Source: Larkinella arboricola
GTDB taxonomy: Bacteria > Bacteroidota > Bacteroidia > Cytophagales > Spirosomataceae
Reading direction: 5' to 3'
NCBI RefSeq assembly: GCF_003259745.1
Contig: NZ_QLMC01000001.1
Location: 1,302,001 to 1,366,000, forward strand
DNA length: 64,000 nt
A program made the position numbers and the translations under genes. Under the pieces are notes generated by a model. The model saw nothing but the letters and a program-made list of their open reading frames with translations. It made no database searches and had not been told where the DNA came from. Shown here one piece after another: positions 14,955-23,138 of this stretch. Numbering within the stretch: position 1 is the stretch's first letter; each line of letters begins with the position of its first letter.

Positions 14955-17900
14955 ATGATGAAAAATTTACCAGGTTTTTTTTCCGGTCGTTGCAGCTCCT
15001 TACGGCTTTTGGGGCTTGTTTGGATAGTCGTCTTTTCGGCCCGTATCGCTTCTTTTGCGCAGGGCGTCACGGTAAGTGGCCTGATTACCGGCGGCACCGC
15101 CAGCGAACCATTACCGGGCGTTAACGTCGTGATCAAGGGAACGCAGAAAGGGGCCACCACCGACGGCAGCGGACGGTATTCCATTACGAATGTGCCGTCT
15201 AACGCGGTTCTGGTTGCGTCGTATATCGGGTATGTAACCACCGAAGAACCGCTGAACGGTCGCAATACCGTCAACCTGAATCTGACGCTCGACGCGGCCA
15301 ATTTGCAGGAGGTGGTGGTGGTGGGTTACGGGACCCAGAAGAAAATCAACATCACGGGGGCCGTCGATCAGATTGCCGGGAAAGACCTGGAAGCCCGGCC
15401 CATCGCCAACGTCATGCAGGGCTTGCAGGGCGTGAGTCCGGGGCTCAACATTACCTACCAGGGCGGGCAGCCCGGAACCGTGCCGAACATCAACATCCGC
15501 GGTTTTACATCCATCAACGGCGGTGGCCCGCTGATTGTCATTGACGGGATTCCTTCCTCCAACAACGAGGATCTCTTGCGGCTCAACCCGTCGGATATTG
15601 CCTCCTTCTCGGTGCTGCGCGATGCGGCTACGGCTTCGATTTACGGCGCACGGGCGGCTTTTGGCGTGGTGCTGATCACGACCAAGCAGGGTGGACAGGG
15701 GCGCCAGTCCATCATTTACAACAATTACTTTTCGTGGGGACGACCCACGGTATTGCCGCAGCCGGTGACTGACCCCTACATCTATTCCCGCGTGCTGGAA
15801 ACATCGACCGACAACACTCCCTGGGATTACGTGAACTACTCGGACGAGCATTACCGGTGGGCCAAAGAACGCTCGGAAAACCCGGCAATTGAGGATGTCC
15901 GGCTGAACCCGGCGGACCCGACGAAATGGGCGTACCTGGGTAGCAACAACTGGTACGACTACTTTTTCAATAAATCCAGCCTGTCGCAGAACCACAGCGT
16001 TTCGTTCAACGGAAGCGCCACGGCTAACAACATGCCGATTGGCTACTACGTATCCGCCGATTATACCAAGGAAAACGGACTGAACAAAATTGCGGACGAC
16101 TTCTGGAATCGGTATTCGCTCCGCGCCCGGGTCAATTTCTCTCCCCTGAAATGGCTGAAAATAGACAACAACCTGACCATCTACCAGACCAAACGCGCCA
16201 GCCCATCTGTCAACATTACGGATATTTATTACCTGCAACCCACCGACGTGGCTGTAAACCCGGATGGTTCATGGGCCAATACCGGTGCCGGACGACTGGC
16301 CGCCCGGTTGACCGACGGTGGTAATAACCAGGAAGATATGTTCGGGTTTCAGAACATCAGCCGAATGGTGGCTACGTTTCTGAACGGCGATTTACAGGTA
16401 ACGGGTGACGCCAGTTTCAAACGTGAACAATGGAAGTACCATCGGGACTACCGAAAATTCAGCATTGGATTCGGTCCTGGCGATATTCGGCAGGAGGGCA
16501 CTGGCAGTTACGCCAACGGCGCAGTCATCGAGCGGAATGGAACGTTGACAAATACCGTTTACAACCTCTACGCCAATTATTCCAAAACGCTGGGGAAACA
16601 CACAATCACGGCTTTGGCGGGCTACAATCAGGAAGAATATGTTTACTCGACGGTTGAGTCCGAAAAAAACGTGCTGATCTCGTCCTCCCTGCCGCACATT
16701 GGCCTTACCACCGGCGATGCCTTCATTCGTCCAAGCTACAATTCGTACGCTACTCGCAGTCTGTTTGGCCGACTTAACTATACCCTGAAAGAACGGTATA
16801 TTCTGGAAGCCAACGGGCGGTATGACGGTTCTTCCCGTTTTCCATCCAACAACCGCTGGGGCTTCTTCCCGTCGATTTCCGCAGCCTGGGTGGCCAGCGC
16901 CGAACCGTTCCTGAACGGTATGCTGCCGTATGTTCCGACGCTGAAATTGCGGGCTTCCTACGGTGATCTTGGTAATCAGAGCGTTGGGTACTTCAATTAT
17001 TTACAAACCTTACCGACGGCTTTATCCAGCTACCTGATCAACGGTAGCCAGCAAACCGTCATTACCGGAGCGCCTTCCTTGCGAATTGATCCCCGGAATT
17101 ATACCTGGGAGCGGGTTTCAACCATGAATTTTGGCGCTGATGTGGGTCTATTCAAAGAAAAAGTCCTGATTTCGTTTGACTACTACATCCGCAACACACG
17201 GGGAATGTTAACGGCGGGTCAGGAGTTGCCGGGCGTATTGGGAACGTCGGTGCCCAGCCAGAATGCCGCCGATCTGCGTACCAACGGCTGGGAACTGACG
17301 CTTAATTACCGGGATTCGTACGTCGTGGGGGCCAAACCGCTGACGCTTGATGCTAAATTTATCCTGTCTGATTCGCGTTCGGTGATTACAAAGTTCCGGA
17401 ACGATCAGCAACTGTTTTCGACGTATCGCGAAGGCCAGCAACTGGGCGAAATCTGGGGGCTGGTCAACGACGGAATGTTTGCTAACGAGGACGAAATCAA
17501 GAAACTCGATCAGTCGGCCATTGTGCCTTGGGGCGCGTTGTCAGTAGTGCCGGGCTGGCCCAGATACAAGGACCTGAACGGTGACGGCAAAATCGAGAAA
17601 GGCTTTTCGCAGAAAGACCCGAAAGATCTCCAAGTCATTGGCAACACCACAGCCCGCTACCGGCTGGGCCTGAATCTGAGCGCCAGCTGGAACGGTTTCG
17701 ACGCAACGGTATTCCTGCAAGGCGTGGGCAAAGCTGATTATTACCCGCAACACTACCTGTTCTGGGGGCCGTACCAGCAGCCCTACGCCAACATCTACCC
17801 CTGGAATCTGGATTTCTACCGGGGCACGTCCGAACCGGAAGCCGACCGCGCCAAACATTCGGCCTCGTACATTCAGGCGGGTCTGGCTGATGCCAATACC

Positions 17901-18227
17901 GATGCCGAGTATCCGGTGCTGCAATCGTGGCTGGCGGACAACAACTATCAGGGAGGAGGAGCCGCCGGGTTGGATATTCCCCAAACCAAGTATCTGCTCA
18001 GTGCGGCTTACGTGCGCGTTAAAAATGTGACCATCGGTTACACGCTGCCCGCCGTGCTGACGCGTCGGATCAAGGTTAACCGGGTGCGGGTGTTTGCGAG
18101 TGGTGAGAACCTGTTCGAGTTTTCGAAACTTAAAAAATACGTTGATCCCGAGTCGGTTAACGACGGATACGGCTGGGCCTATCCCTTCCAGCGGAAGATG
18201 GCCGTTGGCTTGAATTTCGAACTTTGA
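14955..18227 (+). CDS. SusC/RagA-family TonB-linked outer-membrane transporter (first copy)
   Basis: This 1090-residue protein imports a ligand across the outer membrane with SusD and TonB. After a signal peptide (about 1-36, ending SFAQG) come a carboxypeptidase-regulatory-like domain (VSGLITGGTASEPLPGVNVV), the SusC signature region EVVVVGYGTQKK, a plug domain with the NIRGFTSINGGGPLIVIDGIP region, and a 22-strand barrel ending in a terminal aromatic-type strand (VGLNFEL). There is no STN domain, so it is not an ECF-anti-sigma transducer. SusD follows 23 bases later, then a phosphodiesterase, pointing to a phosphorylated ligand. Confidence 0.95.
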   Translation: MMKNLPGFFSGRCSSLRLLGLVWIVVFSARIASFAQGVTVSGLITGGTASEPLPGVNVVIKGTQKGATTDGSGRYSITNVPSNAVLVASYIGYVTTEEPLNGRNTVNLNLTLDAANLQEVVVVGYGTQKKINITGAVDQIAGKDLEARPIANVMQGLQGVSPGLNITYQGGQPGTVPNINIRGFTSINGGGPLIVIDGIPSSNNEDLLRLNPSDIASFSVLRDAATASIYGARAAFGVVLITTKQGGQGRQSIIYNNYFSWGRPTVLPQPVTDPYIYSRVLETSTDNTPWDYVNYSDEHYRWAKERSENPAIEDVRLNPADPTKWAYLGSNNWYDYFFNKSSLSQNHSVSFNGSATANNMPIGYYVSADYTKENGLNKIADDFWNRYSLRARVNFSPLKWLKIDNNLTIYQTKRASPSVNITDIYYLQPTDVAVNPDGSWANTGAGRLAARLTDGGNNQEDMFGFQNISRMVATFLNGDLQVTGDASFKREQWKYHRDYRKFSIGFGPGDIRQEGTGSYANGAVIERNGTLTNTVYNLYANYSKTLGKHTITALAGYNQEEYVYSTVESEKNVLISSSLPHIGLTTGDAFIRPSYNSYATRSLFGRLNYTLKERYILEANGRYDGSSRFPSNNRWGFFPSISAAWVASAEPFLNGMLPYVPTLKLRASYGDLGNQSVGYFNYLQTLPTALSSYLINGSQQTVITGAPSLRIDPRNYTWERVSTMNFGADVGLFKEKVLISFDYYIRNTRGMLTAGQELPGVLGTSVPSQNAADLRTNGWELTLNYRDSYVVGAKPLTLDAKFILSDSRSVITKFRNDQQLFSTYREGQQLGEIWGLVNDGMFANEDEIKKLDQSAIVPWGALSVVPGWPRYKDLNGDGKIEKGFSQKDPKDLQVIGNTTARYRLGLNLSASWNGFDATVFLQGVGKADYYPQHYLFWGPYQQPYANIYPWNLDFYRGTSEPEADRAKHSASYIQAGLADANTDAEYPVLQSWLADNNYQGGGAAGLDIPQTKYLLSAAYVRVKNVTIGYTLPAVLTRRIKVNRVRVFASGENLFEFSKLKKYVDPESVNDGYGWAYPFQRKMAVGLNFEL

Positions 18228-18250
18228 ACCTTCCTGAACCGCTAAAAATC

Positions 18251-20047
18251 ATGAAAAAGACCTTATATATTCTGCTTTCCGGCCTGCTGATCGGGGCCAC
18301 TGCCTGCAAGGATGATTTTCTGGATCGGTATCCGCAAACGTCGATTGCACCGGAAGCCTTTTTTAACACCGAGGAAGACCTGGCCCTGTATGTCAACGGC
18401 CTGCTTTCGCTGCCCGGTCGGGATTCGTACCTGAACGATCAGAATTCCGACAATGCCGCCACCACCGCGGCTGTGGAAGTCAAAACCATCATGACCGGTT
18501 CGCCCAGTTCCCAGAACATCACGAGCGGCTGGAGCTGGGAACGGCTGCGCAACATCAATTATTTTCTGGACAATTACCAGAAGGCGAATGCCGCCCCTGC
18601 GGTGAAAAACCATTATGCCGGACTGGCGCGCTACTACCGGGCCGAATTTTATTTCAACAAAGTGAAGCGGTATTCCGACGTGCCGTGGTATTCGGGAGCC
18701 CTCAACCCGGATGACGAGCAACTCTATAAACCGCAGGATTCGCGGGCGATGGTGATGGACAGTGTCATGGCTGATCTGGCGTTTGCGGCTGCCAACGTGC
18801 GGGAAGCCGTACCGACCGGTACGCCCGGCAAATGGGCCGTTCAACTCCTCCGGGCGCGGGTGGCCCTCTACGAAGGAACGTTCCGCAAGTACCACGACGA
18901 GCTGAATCTGAAAGCCACGGCCAACTCCCTTCTGGAAACGGCGGCTACGGTCACTGCCGAAATTATGGCGTCCAAAAAGTATTCAATTTACAATACCGGC
19001 AAGCCCGAAGCGGATTATGCGGCCCTGTTTGGGAGTTCGGATTTGCTGGCGAATCCGGAAGTGATGCTGGTCAACATCTACGATGTAGACAAAAAACGGG
19101 GGCAGGACATTAACTTGGCGGTTTTCGGGGATTATGAACAGGCGCCTTCCCGCGATCTGGTTCAGACGTACCTGATGAAAGACGGCAGCTATTTTTCCAG
19201 TCAGCCGGGGTATCAGCAATTTCAGTTTGTGAAGGAGTTTCAGAACCGCGATCCGCGTCTGGCCCAGACCATAGTCTATCCGGGTTGGGTACGTCAGCCG
19301 GACCCGCAGCCGTATATTCAGCGGTTAAACAAGAACTTTACGGGGTATCACCAGTTAAAAGGGTTCAGCAACAGCACGGTTTCAACCGTAATCGGCGGGG
19401 CAGATTTTCCGGTTTACCGCTACGCGGAAGCCCTGCTGATCTACGCCGAAGCACAGGCCGAACTGGGTAAACTGACGCAGGCCGACCTCGACCAGTCTGT
19501 TAATCTGCTGCGGAAGCGCGCGGGGCTGCCGAACCTCGATCTGGCCAAAGCCAATGCCAGTCCGGACCCGTTCATGGCGCAGAAATACCCGAACCTGACC
19601 GGCGCGAATCAGGGCGTTCTGCTCGAAATCCGGCGGGAACGACGCGTGGAGTTTGCCTTTGAAAATACGCGCTTCGACGATCTGATGCGCTGGAAAGCGG
19701 GTAAATTATTGACCAACATCCCCGAAGGAATGTACTTTCCCGGTCTGGGTAAATACGATCTGACCGGCGACGGCGTGGCCGACATCGTGCTGATCGACAA
19801 AGCGACCTCGATTCCGACGGAGGACAAAAAAGAGAAAAATTCGCTGGGGGTAACGCTGATTTATTACCGCGCCGGGAGCATCACCGACGACGTGACTGTA
19901 TTTTTGCGCAACGGCGTCAATGGCGGTACAATGGTAACAGAAACCGCCCCCCGGAAATTTGAAGACCCCAAATACTATTACCGGCCCGTTCCGCAGCAGC
20001 AACTGGTGCTGAATCCGAACCTGCGGCAGGTTTTTGGCTGGCAATAA
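18251..20047 (+). CDS. SusD/RagB-family lipoprotein (first copy)
   Basis: The protein is 598 residues from the ATG at 18251; the frame is open to 18224, but that start overlaps the susC stop and adds no signal sequence. The lipobox places Cys19 after GATA. The SusD fold is visible as TPR-like helices (RLRNINYFLDNYQK; YYRAEFYFNKVKRYSDVPWY) and the C-terminal RRERRVEFAFENTRFDDLMRWKAG-type motif. It caps the SusC barrel and binds ligand at the cell surface. It is longer than the other two SusD proteins here because of a C-terminal extension after residue 490. Confidence 0.94.
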   Translation: MKKTLYILLSGLLIGATACKDDFLDRYPQTSIAPEAFFNTEEDLALYVNGLLSLPGRDSYLNDQNSDNAATTAAVEVKTIMTGSPSSQNITSGWSWERLRNINYFLDNYQKANAAPAVKNHYAGLARYYRAEFYFNKVKRYSDVPWYSGALNPDDEQLYKPQDSRAMVMDSVMADLAFAAANVREAVPTGTPGKWAVQLLRARVALYEGTFRKYHDELNLKATANSLLETAATVTAEIMASKKYSIYNTGKPEADYAALFGSSDLLANPEVMLVNIYDVDKKRGQDINLAVFGDYEQAPSRDLVQTYLMKDGSYFSSQPGYQQFQFVKEFQNRDPRLAQTIVYPGWVRQPDPQPYIQRLNKNFTGYHQLKGFSNSTVSTVIGGADFPVYRYAEALLIYAEAQAELGKLTQADLDQSVNLLRKRAGLPNLDLAKANASPDPFMAQKYPNLTGANQGVLLEIRRERRVEFAFENTRFDDLMRWKAGKLLTNIPEGMYFPGLGKYDLTGDGVADIVLIDKATSIPTEDKKEKNSLGVTLIYYRAGSITDDVTVFLRNGVNGGTMVTETAPRKFEDPKYYYRPVPQQQLVLNPNLRQVFGWQ

Positions 20048-20107
20048 ACGGAATCGTAACCCATACCCATTACCCGCATTATTACTAACCCAACTTCTGT
20101 AACCCAA

Positions 20108-21343
20108 ATGTTTTCCAAAACCGTATTGTTGTTTGCTACCAGTTGCCTTGTTGCTCAGATCACTTGGGCCCAGATCGACCGGCAAAAAGCCCTTTTTGTG
20201 ATTGTAGACGGTATTTCGGCCGATGTAATCGAGAAAATTGCCAAACCGAATCTGGACGCGATTGCCAAGGAGGGCGGTTACGCCCGGGCGTACGTCGGTG
20301 GGCAGAAAGGGACATATTCGCAGACGCCGACCATTTCGGCGGTGGGCTACAACAGTCTGCTGACAGGTACGTGGGTCAATAAGCACAACGTCTGGGACAA
20401 CAGCATCAAGGCGCCGAATTACCACTACTGGACGATCTTCCGGCTTTTTGAAACCCAGTATCCGCACAAAAAAACGGCGGTTTTCTCGACCTGGCTCGAC
20501 AACCGGACCAAGCTGGTGGGCGAGGGGCTGGCAGCGACCGGCCACCTGCGGCTGGATTATTCGTTCGACGGTTTTGAGCTGGACACGATTAATTTTCCGC
20601 ACGATGCCGAGCGGGAATACATTCACAAGATCGACGAAAAAGTGGTGAACGAAGCTGCGGCTTACATCCGGCAGGAAGGCCCTGATCTGTCGTGGGTGTA
20701 CCTGGAATATACCGACGACATGGGCCACAAATACGGTGATAGCGAACAGTTCCACCGCGCCATTCGGATCATGGACGATCAGATCGGTCGCCTGTGGAAA
20801 GCCGTGAAGGAGCGGCAGAAAACGTTCGGGGAAGACTGGCAGGTGTTTATCACGACCGACCACGGCCGCAGCGCCGATATGGGCAAAAACCACGGCGGAC
20901 AGTCGGACCGGGAGCGGAGCACGTGGATTGTGACCAACGCCAAAGCCCTGAATCCATACTTTAGGAAAGCCCTGCCCGGCGTCGTCGATATCATGCCGAC
21001 GATGGCCCGGCACCTGAACGTTTCGATTCCGAAAGAACAGGCGTTTGAAATCGACGGTATTCCGCTGACCGGCAAACTGTCGATCACCGACCCGACGGCC
21101 CGTAAAGAAGCCGGGAAAATTGCGCTGACCTGGAAAGCCGCCGACCCGGAAGGCGCCGTCAAAATCTGGCTCACGACCACCAACCAGTTTGAGGAGGGGG
21201 GGCGCGACCTTTATCTGCTGATGGATGAAGTGCCCGCCCGTGCTGAAAAAACCGTTATTGATGTTGCAAAGCTCCCCGCCGGTTTTTACAAAATCGTGCT
21301 GGAAGGGCGGTATAACAACCTGGGGCGCTGGATTGTGGAGTAA
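20108..21343 (+). CDS. Secreted type I phosphodiesterase / nucleotide pyrophosphatase-like hydrolase
   Basis: The 411-residue protein has a signal peptide (about 1-21) and an alkaline-phosphatase-superfamily core. Metal ligands are recognisable in FVIVDGIS, YTDDMGHKYGD, TTDHGR and KNHGG; the nucleophile is probably the Ser or Thr in TPTISAVGYNS. This family cleaves phosphodiester or pyrophosphate bonds in the periplasm or at the cell surface. A C-terminal domain of about 90 residues looks like a beta-sandwich. It is the third gene of the SusCD operon (60 bases after susD), so the imported or bound ligand probably carries a phosphodiester. The exact substrate cannot be read. Confidence 0.85.
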   Translation: MFSKTVLLFATSCLVAQITWAQIDRQKALFVIVDGISADVIEKIAKPNLDAIAKEGGYARAYVGGQKGTYSQTPTISAVGYNSLLTGTWVNKHNVWDNSIKAPNYHYWTIFRLFETQYPHKKTAVFSTWLDNRTKLVGEGLAATGHLRLDYSFDGFELDTINFPHDAEREYIHKIDEKVVNEAAAYIRQEGPDLSWVYLEYTDDMGHKYGDSEQFHRAIRIMDDQIGRLWKAVKERQKTFGEDWQVFITTDHGRSADMGKNHGGQSDRERSTWIVTNAKALNPYFRKALPGVVDIMPTMARHLNVSIPKEQAFEIDGIPLTGKLSITDPTARKEAGKIALTWKAADPEGAVKIWLTTTNQFEEGGRDLYLLMDEVPARAEKTVIDVAKLPAGFYKIVLEGRYNNLGRWIVE

Positions 21344-21370
21344 AACCGTTTTGCCGAAACCCAAAAAGCC

Positions 21371-21432
21371 AAAAAGGGCCGTCACCTCCCGATCTTCTGC
21401 CTTTGATCAAGAGGTGACGGCCCGGCCTTTTT
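21371..21432. terminator. Bidirectional terminator between the phosphodiesterase and GDPD genes
   Basis: GGGCCGTCACCTC (21376-21388) pairs perfectly with 21411-21423; A5 precedes it and T5 follows, so it can end both convergent transcripts. Confidence 0.85.
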
Positions 21433-21437
21433 CCGCG

Positions 21438-22943
21438 TTACTGCGCTATTTTTTCGATCGCTACCAGACGCACCCGGCCCACATGGCCCTGCCCGGGCAG
21501 TCGGACATTACTCCCAATCCAGAGATGGGTGCTGGAATACGGAGCAATGCCGAGCGATGCATCGAAAACCGTCTGTCCCTGAAACCGGTACGCGTCATCC
21601 GTTCGCAAGGTCACAGCGGGCTTGCCGTAGCACCCCAGCCACCAGGTTCCGTTCGCATACGCAATGGTTTGAATCCCCATTAATGTATAGCCGCTGGCGA
21701 CGGTATGGCGACGGATAAACCGGAACTTTTCATCGTATTCATACACGTAATTTTCATTTATGCCGGGTACCAGCCCACCCACAATCATAAATTTGCCCTG
21801 ATGAAATTCCATACCACCGGCACCATGAACCAGCTCCGGAACCGGATATTCATTCAGTTTCTTCAAGCTAAGTGCATCATACTCATATACCCACGATTTG
21901 GCCTCACCCGCCGGTTTATTAAACTCCCCGAGGTTCACGGCTACGTATAGTTTTCCGTTGTGGTAACACAAATCGCCCTGGTGGCTGGGAGCCGCTACGC
22001 TGGCGAGGATTTTCCCCTGCATATCGGTCCGGACAATGGCTGTGGTCCAGCTCCAGTAAATGGACGATTTCTGGTCGGTACAAATGCCCTGCAAATGCAC
22101 TTCGTAGGCACCTTCACAAACCACCGTCTGGTGTACTTTTTTTAAATCAATCAACAGGGCCGGATCGTCCGTATAAATCCGGGCTACGCCCATATCCAGA
22201 AAACGAATCAGATCGTCCCGCTCGTTCACCGTCCAGACGCCCGGTTCGATGCGGGCGATTTTCAACTGGTTGATCTTTTCTTCCGTCAGACCCTTTTCGT
22301 TGATGACCAACGACTCAAAACTGTGTTCTTTTGCAATTCGGATATCTTCCTGAATGTCGCTGTTCGCCGGGCGATCCCAGAAAACCGGAATAGCCGGGGC
22401 CAGTTTTTTGACGTTTGCCATGTAGGCCAGATTGCCGTCATTGAACCCCACCTTTTTTTCCATCTGGTTTTTGCGGACAAGGGCAATGGCTTCGGCAACA
22501 CAGTCGGTTTTGGGTTGAATGGAAACCCGGGTTTTCGACTGCGCGGCAAAAAGTTTCAGCGCATCTTCCAGCAACGGGATGGTCTGCGGAGGACATTCGC
22601 GGCTGGATTTTCCGGTTCGCTTCCGAAAGTCCGTGGCCACATCCACTTTTTTCAACTGGTCGTAGGTTGACTGGGCCACGTCCAGATTCTGGTTGCCCAC
22701 CCGCCCGGTCGTTGCGTCGTGCAGCACCACCAGCTTGCCGTCTTTGGTTTTATACACATCCAGTTCCACCCAATCGACGCCCAGAGAAAGGGCACTTTTA
22801 AAAGCAGGCAGGGTATTTTCCGGAAACTGAGTTGAATTGCCGCGGTGTGCGGTGATGCCCAGATGCGTGGATTGCGCACTGGATTGAAAAAAAAGACCGG
22901 CAAAACAGTAAAAACAAAGAGAGGCTAAGGCGATTCGTAGCAT
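21438..22943 (-). CDS. Glycerophosphodiester phosphodiesterase fused to a C-terminal propeller-like domain
   Basis: The protein is 501 residues from the ATG at 22943 (MLRIALASL, a good signal peptide; the frame is open to 22967). Residues about 26-280 form a GDPD TIM barrel with His33, Glu60, Asp62 and His75 in canonical positions (TAHRG, VELDV, LHD), hydrolysing glycerophosphodiesters to glycerol-3-phosphate plus an alcohol. Residues about 285-500 add repeated beta segments (KLYVAVNLGEF, KFMIVGGLVPG, TWWLGCYGKPA) resembling a six-bladed propeller. The extra domain is unusual and may bind substrate. It is convergent with the SusCD-phosphodiesterase operon, which supports a shared phosphodiester theme. 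Confidence 0.88.
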   Translation of the reverse strand: MLRIALASLCFYCFAGLFFQSSAQSTHLGITAHRGNSTQFPENTLPAFKSALSLGVDWVELDVYKTKDGKLVVLHDATTGRVGNQNLDVAQSTYDQLKKVDVATDFRKRTGKSSRECPPQTIPLLEDALKLFAAQSKTRVSIQPKTDCVAEAIALVRKNQMEKKVGFNDGNLAYMANVKKLAPAIPVFWDRPANSDIQEDIRIAKEHSFESLVINEKGLTEEKINQLKIARIEPGVWTVNERDDLIRFLDMGVARIYTDDPALLIDLKKVHQTVVCEGAYEVHLQGICTDQKSSIYWSWTTAIVRTDMQGKILASVAAPSHQGDLCYHNGKLYVAVNLGEFNKPAGEAKSWVYEYDALSLKKLNEYPVPELVHGAGGMEFHQGKFMIVGGLVPGINENYVYEYDEKFRFIRRHTVASGYTLMGIQTIAYANGTWWLGCYGKPAVTLRTDDAYRFQGQTVFDASLGIAPYSSTHLWIGSNVRLPGQGHVGRVRLVAIEKIAQ

Positions 22944-23107
22944 AGAAAATGGGTTAGTAAACAGCATAAGAAGAGAAGAAAGCTTGCTTCTTACTCAAGG
23001 ATTGGGGGACATTGTTCCGAATTGGGGAGCTTGCCCAAACCATTTACTTACCTGCCAGGAATTTCTAACTACCCGCCTTCTTACCGGAAGTTACCGCATT
23101 TGGGTGT

Positions 23108-23138
23108 AATAAAACCGGTTCCTTTCCGGGGTTTTATT
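23108..23138 (-). terminator. Terminator overlapping the stop codon of the 918-residue PSD1 gene
   Basis: AATAAAACC (23108-23116) pairs with GGTTTTATT (23130-23138), with extra GG/CC pairing inside. Read on the minus strand the stem begins within the stop-codon region and ends in TTTTATTA. Confidence 0.7.

Noticed and set aside
15111-16238. Minus-strand open frame of 375 residues
   Set aside because: It is fully antisense to the first susC and has no domain-like features.
19706-21385. Minus-strand open frame of 559 residues
   Set aside because: It is antisense to susD and the phosphodiesterase, both with clear family motifs; its composition is that of an antisense shadow in GC-rich coding DNA.
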